DNA of 40,633 bases from Gammaproteobacteria bacterium (GTDB taxonomy: Bacteria > Pseudomonadota > Gammaproteobacteria > Steroidobacterales > Woeseiaceae), in contig JAUHZT010000013.1 in assembly GCA_030425905.1 (NCBI GenBank), positions 1 through 40,633 on the forward strand, read 5' to 3'. A program made the translations under genes and the position numbers. The notes under the pieces are model-generated. The model did not search any database. It had not been told where the DNA came from and was given only the letters and a program-made list of their open reading frames with translations. Of this stretch, positions 16,426 through 24,644 are shown in pieces; positions within the stretch are counted from its first letter, which is position 1; each line of letters begins with the position of its first letter.

Positions 16426-17284
16426 ATGAAGCCGCCGTGGCGGTGAGAAATCGCTCGAGCGTTACCCGGTCCGGCATCGAAGGCTGTGCTCCCCTGCCGG
16501 TCGCCGCAATCGATCCGGCTGCACAGGCGAACTCCAGCGCGCGCTGCGGCGGCATGCCTTCAACCAGTGCCACGGTAAGCGCAGCGGTGAAGGCATCACC
16601 GGCCCCCGTCGTATCAACGACCTCAACCACCGGTGCGCGTGTTTCTGCAACCATGCGGCCGTGGTCGGTCAGTCTCGCGCCGGCTGCACCGTACGTGGTC
16701 GCCACGAGTCCGCGCCCGAGATCAAGACGATCGCCATACCAGTCCGACTCGGTTTGATTGACGATCAACAGGTCGGCGACGGCGAATAGCTCGTCATCGA
16801 CCTCGCGGGCGGGCGCCAGGTTGATACACACGAGTCCGTGAAAATGTGCGGCGGCAGCAAGAATGGTGCTTGCGGGCACTTCCAGTTGGCAGATCAGTGC
16901 ATCGGCCGCAGGCGGCGGGAGGCGTTCCGGTACCAGGCTCGCATTTGCACCCGGCGCGACCACGATGTGGTTCTCTCCCGATGACGCCACACAAATCATG
17001 GCCACGCCGGTCGGCAATGTTGGGTGCACTGCGCAGTAGCTCAGGTCCACGCCGGCATCGCGCAAAAAGGCCAGCGCTTCTTCAGCAATGGCATCCTGGC
17101 CGACCGCAGCGATGAGGATGACGTTGGCGCCAAGACGGCGCGCCGCAAGCGCCTGGTTCGCACCCTTGCCGCCCGGGAAACGCGCCATCGTCGCGCCGGT
17201 TACCGTTTCGCCCGGCAGTGGCAGACGCTCTACCGACGCGGACAAGTCCAGGTTGACCGAGCCCACGACCACGATATTGGTCAC
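16412..17284 (-). CDS. Ribokinase-like PfkB-family kinase
   Basis: This 290-aa cytoplasmic sugar kinase starts at GTG 17284 behind GGAGGGA. Motifs include VVVGSVNLD, the substrate-binding GGKGANQALAARRLGA, and the anion-hole/catalytic DTTGAGDAF. The overall pattern is that of ribokinase, ATP plus ribose to ribose 5-phosphate, somewhat shorter than the 309 aa of E. coli RbsK. No sequence mark separates ribokinase from deoxyribokinase, and the deo surroundings leave both open. It is the last gene of the leftward phyH-deoA-nupC unit, 66 bases after nupC. Its stop overlaps cdd. Confidence 0.9.
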   Translation of the reverse strand: MTNIVVVGSVNLDLSASVERLPLPGETVTGATMARFPGGKGANQALAARRLGANVILIAAVGQDAIAEEALAFLRDAGVDLSYCAVHPTLPTGVAMICVASSGENHIVVAPGANASLVPERLPPPAADALICQLEVPASTILAAAAHFHGLVCINLAPAREVDDELFAVADLLIVNQTESDWYGDRLDLGRGLVATTYGAAGARLTDHGRMVAETRAPVVEVVDTTGAGDAFTAALTVALVEGMPPQRALEFACAAGSIAATGRGAQPSMPDRVTLERFLTATAASFSRA

Positions 17285-17350
17285 GCGGCGGTCCCTCCGC
17301 GACCGGCTGCATAGCTCGCAAACAACAATTCCAGTACGCCCATTAACAAC

Positions 17351-18571
17351 TCAAAACGTTAGCAGCAGCCCGGCCAGCGCGGCGCTCATCAAGTTGGACA
17401 ATGAGCCGGCCGCGACGGCGCGCAGGCCGAAACGTGCGATCAGTTCGCGCTTTTCAGGCACCAGCACACCGAGGCCACCCAGCAGAATGGCAATCGACGA
17501 CAGGTTGGCGAAACCGCACAGGGAGAATGTCACGATCGCCCGCGTGCGTTCGCTTGCGGCACCCAGATAGTCGTTCAGATGCGAGAAGGCGACGATTTCG
17601 TTGAGCACCAGCTTTTCGCCAAACAAGGCACCCGCGGCCTGCGCTTCAGCCCAGGGAATGCTCAGCATGTACATCACGGGTGCGAAAACCCAGCCAAAGA
17701 TCATTTGCAGGGTGAGCTCATAGCCGAACCAGCCGGCAATAACCCCGACCAGGCCATTGAACATGGCAATCAGCGCCACGAATGCGATCAGCATGGCGCC
17801 AATATTGACGGCCAGCTTGAGCCCGTCGCCAGCACCGACAGCGGCAGCCAGTATAACGTTCTCATGCTGGCTGGGTTCCATCTGCAGGCGTTCCTGACCG
17901 CGTGTGTCGCCAGCTTCGTCAGGCATCAGCATTTTCGCCATCAGCAAGCCACCCGGCGCCGCCATGAAACTTGCCGCCAGCAGGTATTTGAGCTCTGCGC
18001 CCATGAGCATGTAAGCGGCGAGAACCGTTCCCGCGACCGAGGCCAGGCCCGACACCATGACGGCAAACATCTGCGGCTCCGTCAAGCCGCGCAGGTACGG
18101 CCGCACCACTAGCGGTGCCTCCGTCTGCCCAACGAAGATATTGGCCGCCGCATTCATCGACTCGACACCACCCGTGCCAATTATCCGGTGCAAGGTGCCG
18201 CCGACAATACGCACGACCCACTCCATGATGCGCAAGTGGTAAAGCACCGACATCAGGGCCGAGAAGAAAATAATTATCGGCAGGACATTGACCGCAAAGC
18301 TGAAACCGATAACTTCAACGTTTGCGAGCGGCCCGAACACCATGTCGATGCCCACCTGCGAATAATTCACCACGGCGAGCACACCCATGCTGAGCCAGTT
18401 GATCGTTTCACGGCCCCAGCTTGAATACAGGACGAATACTGCAAGCAATACCTGCAGGGCAAACGCAGCACCGACCACCCGCAGGTTGATCGCGCGCCGG
18501 TTGGTTGAGAACATCGCCGCTACAACGAGAATCAGCGCGATCCCCGCAAGTCCAATAAGCTTGGCCTGCAT
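17351..18571 (-). CDS. nupC: Concentrative nucleoside transporter, NupC/CNT family (canonical type)
   Basis: This 406-aa inner-membrane symporter imports nucleosides with an ion gradient. ATG 18571 follows GGGGA. It has the full CNT core of helices and re-entrant loops. The nucleobase-contact loop is [15 protein letters not shown], the canonical G-Q-T-E. The ribose-contact motifs are LVLNE and CGFANLSSI. It lies between deoA and the ribokinase gene, so imported nucleosides pass directly to phosphorolysis. It differs from the second paralogue at 39.1-40.3 kb at the base-contact residues. Confidence 0.95.
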   Translation of the reverse strand: MQAKLIGLAGIALILVVAAMFSTNRRAINLRVVGAAFALQVLLAVFVLYSSWGRETINWLSMGVLAVVNYSQVGIDMVFGPLANVEVIGFSFAVNVLPIIIFFSALMSVLYHLRIMEWVVRIVGGTLHRIIGTGGVESMNAAANIFVGQTEAPLVVRPYLRGLTEPQMFAVMVSGLASVAGTVLAAYMLMGAELKYLLAASFMAAPGGLLMAKMLMPDEAGDTRGQERLQMEPSQHENVILAAAVGAGDGLKLAVNIGAMLIAFVALIAMFNGLVGVIAGWFGYELTLQMIFGWVFAPVMYMLSIPWAEAQAAGALFGEKLVLNEIVAFSHLNDYLGAASERTRAIVTFSLCGFANLSSIAILLGGLGVLVPEKRELIARFGLRAVAAGSLSNLMSAALAGLLLTF

Positions 18572-18652
18572 GTTTTCCCCTTTTTCAGAACCTGACGGTC
18601 AACATCGTTATTGTTGTGCGCTTACGCAGACAGGATACCGCAATCCGGCGCC

Positions 18653-19966
18653 CTAGCTGGTCAGAATGTCCACAATCACCGGGCGCGCGGCAACCGCTTC
18701 TTCGGTGATTCGGCAAGCGGCCAGCAAACTATTGGCGGCCTTGTCTGCCGCCGCCGCTGATGCTGCGTGCACGGTTGCCAGCGGTCGATCCTTGTCCAGC
18801 CGCTGCCCGATCGCCGCGAACCCGGAGAAGCCCACCGACAGGTCGAGCGTTTCTCCGACTTTGCGGCGTCCGCCGCCCAGTTCAATGACGGCATTGCCGA
18901 CCCCGCGCGTATTAACAGTATTCAATATGCCTTCTGCGTAAACGGGTCGTACAACTTTTGCCGCTGGCAGGTACTTATCAAACTTGTCGACAAAGTCGGT
19001 GGGGCCGCCAAGCTCTGCACACATACGGCCGAACACATCGGCCGCAGCGCCACTCGTGACAGCCTGTTCGCACCGTGCACGTGCCACCGCCTGATCATCG
19101 CAGATGCCGCCGGCAACCAGCATCTGTGCGCAAAGCCCCATCACCACCTCGTTGAGGCGCGGCTCGCGTTCTTCGTCGCGGAGGTAGCTCATCGACTCGC
19201 GAATCTCGACCGCATTGCCGGCCGTGTAGCCGAGCACCTCGTTCATGTCGGTTATCAGCGCATGTGTCTTGAGGCCGGCCTTGGCGGCAGTGCGGATGAT
19301 GCTCAGCGCCAGCTCGCGCGCCCGTTCTTCGGTTTCCATAAAGGCGCCGCTGCCGACCTTGACGTCCATCACCAGTGCTTCGAGGCCTGCCGCAATTTTC
19401 TTGGAGAGAATGGAAGCCGTGATCAGCGGAACCGACTCAACCGTGCCTGTCACGTCGCGCACTGCGTAGAAGCGACGGTCAGCCGGCGCGAGATCCTCCG
19501 TCTGGCCGATGATGGCGCAGCCCGCCGACTTCACGACACGTCGGAATAGCTCGAAGTCCGGCATCGACTGATAGCCGGGTATGCTTTCCACCTTGTCCGT
19601 TGTGCCGCCCGTATGCCCGAGGCCGCGTCCCGAAATCATCGGCACGTAGCAACCGCAGGCAGCCGCCACCGGCGCAAGCAGGAAGCTCACCTTGTCGCCA
19701 ACGCCGCCTGTTGAGTGTTTGTCGACGACGGGCCCGTCGAGGCTTTCGGCAGACCAGTCGAGCACGGTGCCCGATGCGGCCATGGCCAGCGTCAGCTTGC
19801 CGGCCTCATCGAAACTCATGCCGTTCAGAAATATCGCCATTGCCAGTGCCGATATCTGTTCCGCAGGCAGGCTGCCGTCGGCGAGTCCGTCGACGAAAAA
19901 ACGGATCTGCTCATCGCTGAGCGCGCCGCCGTCACGTTTGTTGCGAATTACGTCAGTAAAAAGCAT
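18653..19966 (-). CDS. deoA: Thymidine phosphorylase
   Basis: This enzyme converts thymidine (and deoxyuridine) plus phosphate to base and deoxyribose 1-phosphate in the cytoplasm. From ATG 19966 the product is 437 aa, matching E. coli DeoA at 440. The ORF track adds 71 residues from the overlapping upstream frame. It has the family signature SGRGLGHTGGTTDK, the phosphate loop KHSTGGVGDKVS, GQTEDLAPADRRFYA and ALVMDVKVGSGAFM. It starts 5 bases after the dioxygenase stop, so the two are certainly cotranscribed. nupC follows after 81 bases. Confidence 0.96.
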   Translation of the reverse strand: MLFTDVIRNKRDGGALSDEQIRFFVDGLADGSLPAEQISALAMAIFLNGMSFDEAGKLTLAMAASGTVLDWSAESLDGPVVDKHSTGGVGDKVSFLLAPVAAACGCYVPMISGRGLGHTGGTTDKVESIPGYQSMPDFELFRRVVKSAGCAIIGQTEDLAPADRRFYAVRDVTGTVESVPLITASILSKKIAAGLEALVMDVKVGSGAFMETEERARELALSIIRTAAKAGLKTHALITDMNEVLGYTAGNAVEIRESMSYLRDEEREPRLNEVVMGLCAQMLVAGGICDDQAVARARCEQAVTSGAAADVFGRMCAELGGPTDFVDKFDKYLPAAKVVRPVYAEGILNTVNTRGVGNAVIELGGGRRKVGETLDLSVGFSGFAAIGQRLDKDRPLATVHAASAAAADKAANSLLAACRITEEAVAARPVIVDILTS

Positions 19967-19971
19967 CAGTC

Positions 19972-20871
19972 TTACTCGAAACCTCTGAGTGGCAAGTCGG
20001 GGCTGCGCTGTAACCAGTTCTCTGCCGGGTAGTGACTGGTCCGGTCGATGGCGTGCAGGGTGTAAGCGTGGCGCGAGACCGATGAGCGATTGGCGGCACT
20101 CATGTGCGGTGCGCGCCCGTTGAATACAACCAGTGTGCCCGCCTTGGCTTCTGCGGGCAAACGCTGCTCCTCGGGCCACTCACCAGCGTCGAGAATGTCG
20201 GTCGTCAATGTGCCGTCCGGGCGTCGATAGTTGCGCGCCTTGAGCGGACCTTTGTGCGCGCCAGGGATAAATTGCATGCAACCATTCTCAAGCGTCGCAT
20301 CTTCGAGCGCGAACCAGAACCCGACGCAGGACTCCGGTTCGGTATAGATATACGTTGAGTCCTGGTGTGAAACCACTTCACCGCCAATGCGCGGTGGCTT
20401 GAAGATATACATCGACTGAATAATCGCCGGCTTGCAAAAACCAAGACGCCGGGCCAGCGCAGCCAGTTCCGGCGTACGTGAGAAGCGATCGAAAACCGGG
20501 TCCAGGTCGTGCATCGCGTGCCCCATTTTATTAAGGCTCAGGTGTTTCGGCTGGCGCAGCTCGCCGCGCTCATCGAAAGCGTCGTCTTCCAGGAAAAAAC
20601 GAATCTTGTCGCCGGAATCGATGAAGTAACGGTCATCGAGCTGATTCTGCGTCGTCGTCGAAAAAACACTGCGTACCTCGGTGGGATCAAATGCCTCCAC
20701 AAGCTCCTCGGCGCGTGCTTTCAGTTCGGCGCATTTCCGGACGGAACAGAAGTCGCGCAGAATAATCACGCCGGCCGCGTCAAATGCGGCCCGCATTTCA
20801 TCCGTCAGCCGTCCGCCGGCCGGCGCAGCAAACTGAGGCAACTCTGCAATCCGCCCAGCTACGTGTGTCAT
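19972..20871 (-). CDS. Phytanoyl-CoA dioxygenase (PhyH) family protein
   Basis: This 299-aa Fe(II)/2-oxoglutarate-dependent oxygenase starts at ATG 20871 (MTHVAGRIAELPQF); the ORF track starts 23 codons earlier. The double-stranded beta-helix shows the metal triad: HQD in VVSHQDSTY and a distal His in RAPHMSAANRSS, with the arginine/serine region that would hold 2-oxoglutarate. FWFALEDATLENGCMQFIPGAH is typical of PHYHD1-like members. The substrate is unknown. It is the first gene of the operon with deoA (5-base gap), nupC and ribokinase, so a modified or deoxy nucleoside is a reasonable but unproved substrate. Confidence 0.88.
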   Translation of the reverse strand: MTHVAGRIAELPQFAAPAGGRLTDEMRAAFDAAGVIILRDFCSVRKCAELKARAEELVEAFDPTEVRSVFSTTTQNQLDDRYFIDSGDKIRFFLEDDAFDERGELRQPKHLSLNKMGHAMHDLDPVFDRFSRTPELAALARRLGFCKPAIIQSMYIFKPPRIGGEVVSHQDSTYIYTEPESCVGFWFALEDATLENGCMQFIPGAHKGPLKARNYRRPDGTLTTDILDAGEWPEEQRLPAEAKAGTLVVFNGRAPHMSAANRSSVSRHAYTLHAIDRTSHYPAENWLQRSPDLPLRGFE

Positions 20872-21098
20872 GTCTTTTTCTTCATTGTCTGGTGCTGCCC
20901 CGCGGCCAACAGGCCCGTGGCCCTGGCAAGACGGCAGCATCGCGCCGCTGAATGCCCACTGGCTTGCGCCAAAAGAATACGCCCATTATTCCATAGCCGT
21001 GCGGCGCATGAGCAACTCTTGCCCCGTTATCCGCAGAACGGCTTTTGGCGCTCGCGAGGCGCTTTGGAGTGCTACAATCAGCCGCAAAAGGACGCCCA

Positions 21099-22589
21099 AT
21101 GAAAAGCATAACATTTTGTTTTATATTCGTTTTTTCTCTTTTCGCCGTGTCTGCGTGCGATCCCGGATCGAGTTCCGCCCCTGCCGCGGACAATGCCGAT
21201 GAAGCGGCCCCGGCCGCCGCGAATGACGCTACGATCGACCTGATTATCGACGGCGATCATGTGCTGACGATGGATGCCGATCGTTCGATCATCCAGAATG
21301 GCGCGGTCGCGATCAACAACGGCGTAATTGTTGCCGTCGGCCCGGCTGCTGACATTCATGCGCAATACTCGGCACGCGAAACGCTGGCGGGAACCAACCG
21401 TGTGGTGCTTCCGGGTCTTGTAAATGGCCATTCGCATGCCGCGATGACGCTCCTGCGCGGCGTCGCCGACGACCTGGCACTGATGGACTGGCTCACAAAC
21501 TACATTTTCCCCGCCGAGGTTGAATTCGTAGACTCCGAGTTTGTTCGCATCGGCACCGAACTCGCCTGCTGGGAAATGATTCGCGGCGGCACAACCACCT
21601 TCGTCGATATGTATTACTACCCGGATACCATTGCCGAAGTCGTCGACCAGTGCGGCATGCGCGCAATGATTTCAGCAACCGTTATCGGTCAACGCAGCCC
21701 TGATGCAGAGGGTGCCGATGACTCAATCAGCAAGGGCCTTGGTTTCATTGATCGCTGGCAGGGCCGCAACCCGCGAATTACACCAATATTCGGGCCGCAT
21801 GCAAACTACACACTGGATGCCGAGCAGTTGGCCGCAACGCGCAGGGCAGCCATGCAGCATAACGTGCCGATCAGTATCCACATGGCGGAATCACCCTTCG
21901 AGGTTGAGTACGCGAAAGAGACTTACGGCATGACGAGCATTGCTATGTTTGAGTCCATCGGCTTTTTCGAAGGGCCAACCATTGCGGCGCATGTTGTCTG
22001 GCCCACCGACGATGAAATTCCCGTTCTCGCAAAGCATAACGTTGGCGTGATTCACAACCCGACGTCGAACATGAAAATTGCCTCGGGTATTGCGCCGATC
22101 ACCGCCATGCTCAAAGCCGGCGTACACGTAGGTCTCGGCACCGACGGTGCCGCGAGTAACAATGACCTCGATATGTGGGAAGAAATGCGGCTTGCGTCGT
22201 TACTGCAAAAAGTGGATCGCATGGACCCCGAGGTGTTGCCGGCAATGACCGTATTGTCGATGGCGACGATCAGCGGTGCGACAGCTATTGGACTAGACAA
22301 GACCATTGGTTCAATTGAGGCCGGCAAACAAGCCGATATCATCCAGGTCGCGTTTGAAGATGTGCACCATGTGCCTACGTACGATGTCGTATCACACCTC
22401 GTCTACGTCACTGACGAGCAGGACGTCGCCAGTGTGGTGGTTGACGGCCAGGTTCTGATGCACGAACACGAACTCCGCACGCTCGATACCGCTCGTATTC
22501 GCAAGGAAGCAACGGCGCTTGCGGCCGATATTCAGCGTGCGCTGGTGACCAGAAACAACAATAACAGGGGAGACAAAAATGGAGATTGA
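21099..22589 (+). CDS. Lipoprotein amidohydrolase of the MTA/SAH deaminase family
   Basis: This is a 496-aa metal-dependent deaminase. ATG 21099 is seven bases after AAAAGGA. A TACAAT -10-like hexamer lies at 21073. The N-terminus (ITFCFIFVFSLFAVSAC) is a lipoprotein signal with Cys about 20, followed by Asp at +2. A low-complexity linker of about 25 residues (SSSAPAADN...) leads to the catalytic domain. The domain shows the zinc H-x-H in NGHSHAAMTLLRG, GPHANY, IHMAES, and GTDGAASNNDLDMWEE. This pattern is that of 5-methylthioadenosine/S-adenosylhomocysteine or related nucleoside deaminases. Those I know are cytosolic, so this exported form is unusual. The start is divergent from phyH by 227 bases, and three small genes follow in the same direction. 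Confidence 0.88.
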   Translation: MKSITFCFIFVFSLFAVSACDPGSSSAPAADNADEAAPAAANDATIDLIIDGDHVLTMDADRSIIQNGAVAINNGVIVAVGPAADIHAQYSARETLAGTNRVVLPGLVNGHSHAAMTLLRGVADDLALMDWLTNYIFPAEVEFVDSEFVRIGTELACWEMIRGGTTTFVDMYYYPDTIAEVVDQCGMRAMISATVIGQRSPDAEGADDSISKGLGFIDRWQGRNPRITPIFGPHANYTLDAEQLAATRRAAMQHNVPISIHMAESPFEVEYAKETYGMTSIAMFESIGFFEGPTIAAHVVWPTDDEIPVLAKHNVGVIHNPTSNMKIASGIAPITAMLKAGVHVGLGTDGAASNNDLDMWEEMRLASLLQKVDRMDPEVLPAMTVLSMATISGATAIGLDKTIGSIEAGKQADIIQVAFEDVHHVPTYDVVSHLVYVTDEQDVASVVVDGQVLMHEHELRTLDTARIRKEATALAADIQRALVTRNNNNRGDKNGD

Positions 22590-22827
22590 AAGCATCCTGG
22601 CATTCCTGCTGATCGGCGCCATCGCGGGCTGGCTGGCCGGTAAGCTGATGAAAGGCGGCGGTTTTGGCCTGCTGAAAAATATCGTACTTGGTGTCATCGG
22701 TGCTTTCATTGGCGGATTCGTGTTCAGCGCCGTCGGTATCACCGCGGGTGGCCTGCTCGGCGCGATCGTGATTTCAACCGTCGGCGCGGCAATTGTTTTG
22801 TTCGTTGCCGACCTGTTCAATAAATAG
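22579..22827 (+). CDS. GlsB/YeaQ/YmgE-family small membrane protein
   Basis: This 82-aa protein has three hydrophobic glycine-rich segments: AFLLIGAIAGWLAGKLMKGG, IVLGVIGAFIGGFVF and the C-terminal helix IVISTVGAAIVLFVADLF. The family, once called transglycosylase-associated, is common and often stress-induced; its function is unclear. ATG 22579 is preceded by AGGGGAG and overlaps the deaminase stop by 11 bases, so translation is probably coupled. Confidence 0.88.
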   Translation: MEIESILAFLLIGAIAGWLAGKLMKGGGFGLLKNIVLGVIGAFIGGFVFSAVGITAGGLLGAIVISTVGAAIVLFVADLFNK

Positions 22828-22853
22828 CTGACGCCGAGACGGGAGATAGCCTG

Positions 22854-23270
22854 GTGATAAGAAAAGCAGCAGGTGCGGTTGCGGGCATTGTGTCGGCCGT
22901 ATTGACGGTCATGGCGACACAATGGCTCAGTCATTCGCTGTATCCGCCCCCGGCTGGTCTGGACCTTAGCGACAGTGAAGCAGTAGCCACGCATATCGCC
23001 AATGCACCGGTGCTGGCGCTGCTGCTTGTGGTCGCCGGTTACATCATCGCAAGCTTTGATGGCACGCTCGTCGCCGCCATTGTCGGTCGGGCAAAACCGG
23101 TAGCTTACGCACTGCTGATTGGCCTTCTAATGCTCGTCGCCACTACCAGCAATATCATCATGATTCCTCATCCACACTGGTTCTCTGCAAGCGCCATCAT
23201 TGGCATTATCGCCGCCGCATGGCTGGCTTCGATTTTCGCTGCGCGCATTCTTGGGAGCGATGCAGCGTGA
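22854..23270 (+). CDS. Four-helix membrane protein of unknown function
   Basis: This 138-aa protein starts at GTG 22854 after a GGGAGA site. Four hydrophobic segments are visible, at about residues 5-24, 50-70, 82-103 and 112-133, with PHPHW before the last. It resembles small uncharacterised membrane proteins often found next to unrelated enzymes. Its stop overlaps the thioesterase start (GTGA), so it is cotranscribed with that gene. I do not recognise a function. Confidence 0.75.
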   Translation: MIRKAAGAVAGIVSAVLTVMATQWLSHSLYPPPAGLDLSDSEAVATHIANAPVLALLLVVAGYIIASFDGTLVAAIVGRAKPVAYALLIGLLMLVATTSNIIMIPHPHWFSASAIIGIIAAAWLASIFAARILGSDAA

Positions 23271-23728
23271 AGCGAGCAATTCAGGATCTCATTCCCGGCA
23301 ATCACTGCTACGGTTGCGGCCCGGACAACGAGCTTGGCCTGCAGATCAAGAGCTACTGGGACGGAAATGAGTCGCGCTGTGACTATACGCCGCGCCCCGA
23401 ACAATGTGCCGGACCAACACAGTTCGTCTATGGCGGCACAATAGCGAGCCTTATCGATTGCCACTGCGTTTGCACCGCTATTGCGCATCAGTATGACAAG
23501 GAAGGCCGTGCCATCGGAGAAGGCGAAGCCATCTGGTGCGTTACAGGACAACTCACGGTCAACTACCTGGCGCCAACACCGATCGACAGACCCGTCCATC
23601 TGCTTGCGACGATTGCAGAGTCAAGTGGCCGCAAGACCGTTCTGCAGTGCACTGTTACTTCCGGAGATATTGTCACCGCTGAAGGCAAGGTCACCGCCAT
23701 TCGCGTGCCGCCGTCCTGGCGCGACTGA
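23267..23728 (+). CDS. PaaI-type hotdog-fold thioesterase
   Basis: This 153-aa protein starts at GTG 23267, giving a GTGA overlap with the previous gene. The ORF track begins 16 codons earlier in a shadow frame. It has CYGCGPDNELGLQIKSYW at the N-terminus, then the helix region QFVYGGTIASLIDCHCVCTA and the strand LTVNYLAPTPID, as in PaaI/4HBT acyl-CoA thioesterases. These hydrolyse acyl-CoA thioesters in the cytoplasm; the acyl group here is unknown. It ends the four-gene unit that begins with the lipoprotein deaminase and converges on the cco operon. Confidence 0.85.
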   Translation: MKRAIQDLIPGNHCYGCGPDNELGLQIKSYWDGNESRCDYTPRPEQCAGPTQFVYGGTIASLIDCHCVCTAIAHQYDKEGRAIGEGEAIWCVTGQLTVNYLAPTPIDRPVHLLATIAESSGRKTVLQCTVTSGDIVTAEGKVTAIRVPPSWRD

Positions 23729-23755
23729 CCCGGCGAACTTAGGCGCCCACGTCCT

Positions 23756-24463
23756 TCAATGCATGCTGTGTTGCTCCGACGGGGCTTCGTGCTGGTGCTC
23801 GTGCCCGGCTGATAACTTGTGCAGCAAAGGCAGGACAAGTCCGCTAAGCCCGACGAGCAACAAGACGACACCAAAGAATTGGCGCATACGCGGGTTGCGA
23901 ACAATGCGCGTCAGGCGACCAGCCATCGAGCCGGCGGCAAGCAAAGCCGGCAGTGTTCCCGCCCAGAATGCGAACATAACGGATGCGCCGCCTGTAAAAC
24001 TGGCGGTTGTGGCGGCCATGGCCACCGCGCTGTAAACCAGGCCACAGGGGAGCGCGCCCCAGATAAAGCCCGCCGCCAGTGCGCGCGGCCAACTCGTGGC
24101 AGGCAATACCTTACCCGTGAAGCGCGCAAGATAACGCCACAGCACGGCGCCGCTCTGTTCGAGAAAGCGCAAACTGCCGAGATTAAAAAGCAGGTTAAGT
24201 GCGAGCGCGATCACGATAACCGCCGCCAGCAAACGCAGTATGAAAAGGCCGCCACCAACGCCAGGCACCCGGGTCAATACCAGCCCTGCAGCACCAGCAA
24301 CGCCGCCCAGCAACGTGTAGAAACCAAGCCGGCCGACATTGTAAGTAAGCCGATGCAACCATCGGCCGCCGGGGCGCTCAAGCAGACTGACGATCGCACC
24401 GCACATGCCGAGACAATGCCCGCTGCCGAAAAAGCCCGCGGCAAACGCGGCCGCCAGCAGCAT
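23756..24463 (-). CDS. SafE/TauE-family membrane protein of the cbb3 cluster
   Basis: This is a 235-aa inner-membrane protein from ATG 24463. GTG 24475, overlapping ccoS, is an alternative. It has six or so helices, including FAAGFFGSGHCLGMCGAIVSL and AAGFIWGALPCGLVYSAVAMA. It ends in a His-rich tail, HKLSAGHEHQHEAPSEQHSMH. Members of this group (COG2836 type) are regularly encoded after ccoS and are named sulfite exporter only by distant similarity. The cysteine pair and the His/Met tail suggest metal, perhaps copper, handling during oxidase assembly. That role is inferred from position and composition. It is the last gene of the operon. Confidence 0.85.
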   Translation of the reverse strand: MLLAAAFAAGFFGSGHCLGMCGAIVSLLERPGGRWLHRLTYNVGRLGFYTLLGGVAGAAGLVLTRVPGVGGGLFILRLLAAVIVIALALNLLFNLGSLRFLEQSGAVLWRYLARFTGKVLPATSWPRALAAGFIWGALPCGLVYSAVAMAATTASFTGGASVMFAFWAGTLPALLAAGSMAGRLTRIVRNPRMRQFFGVVLLLVGLSGLVLPLLHKLSAGHEHQHEAPSEQHSMH

Positions 24464-24464
24464 T

Positions 24465-24644
24465 TCAGTCGTCACCGGCCTCTTGCTCCTGTGCAGGTGG
24501 TGCACGATCGTCGTCCATGATGACTCGCCACGCCGCCGCATCAAGTTCGTCGAACTGACCATTGCGCGTCGCCCAGAAGAACGCAGCAACCGCAAAAGCC
24601 AGCAGCAGCAAACCCAGCGGAATCAGCAGGAACAGGATATTCAC
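24465..24644 (-). CDS. ccoS: cbb3 oxidase assembly protein CcoS
   Basis: This 59-aa single-helix protein, absent from the ORF track because it is short, reads VNILFLLIPLGLLLLAFAVA, then AFFWATRNGQFDELDAAAWR and an acidic tail. This is the CcoS pattern: one N-terminal helix, then FFWA--NGQFDDLD. CcoS is needed for cofactor insertion (heme b and CuB) into cbb3 oxidase. It starts at GTG 24644 with a GTGA overlap to the ccoI stop. Its stop is one base before the next ATG. Confidence 0.93.
   Translation of the reverse strand: MNILFLLIPLGLLLLAFAVAAFFWATRNGQFDELDAAAWRVIMDDDRAPPAQEQEAGDD

Noticed and set aside
18767-19549. 260-aa plus-strand ORF antisense to deoA
   Set aside because: Shadow of thymidine phosphorylase with no recognisable motif.
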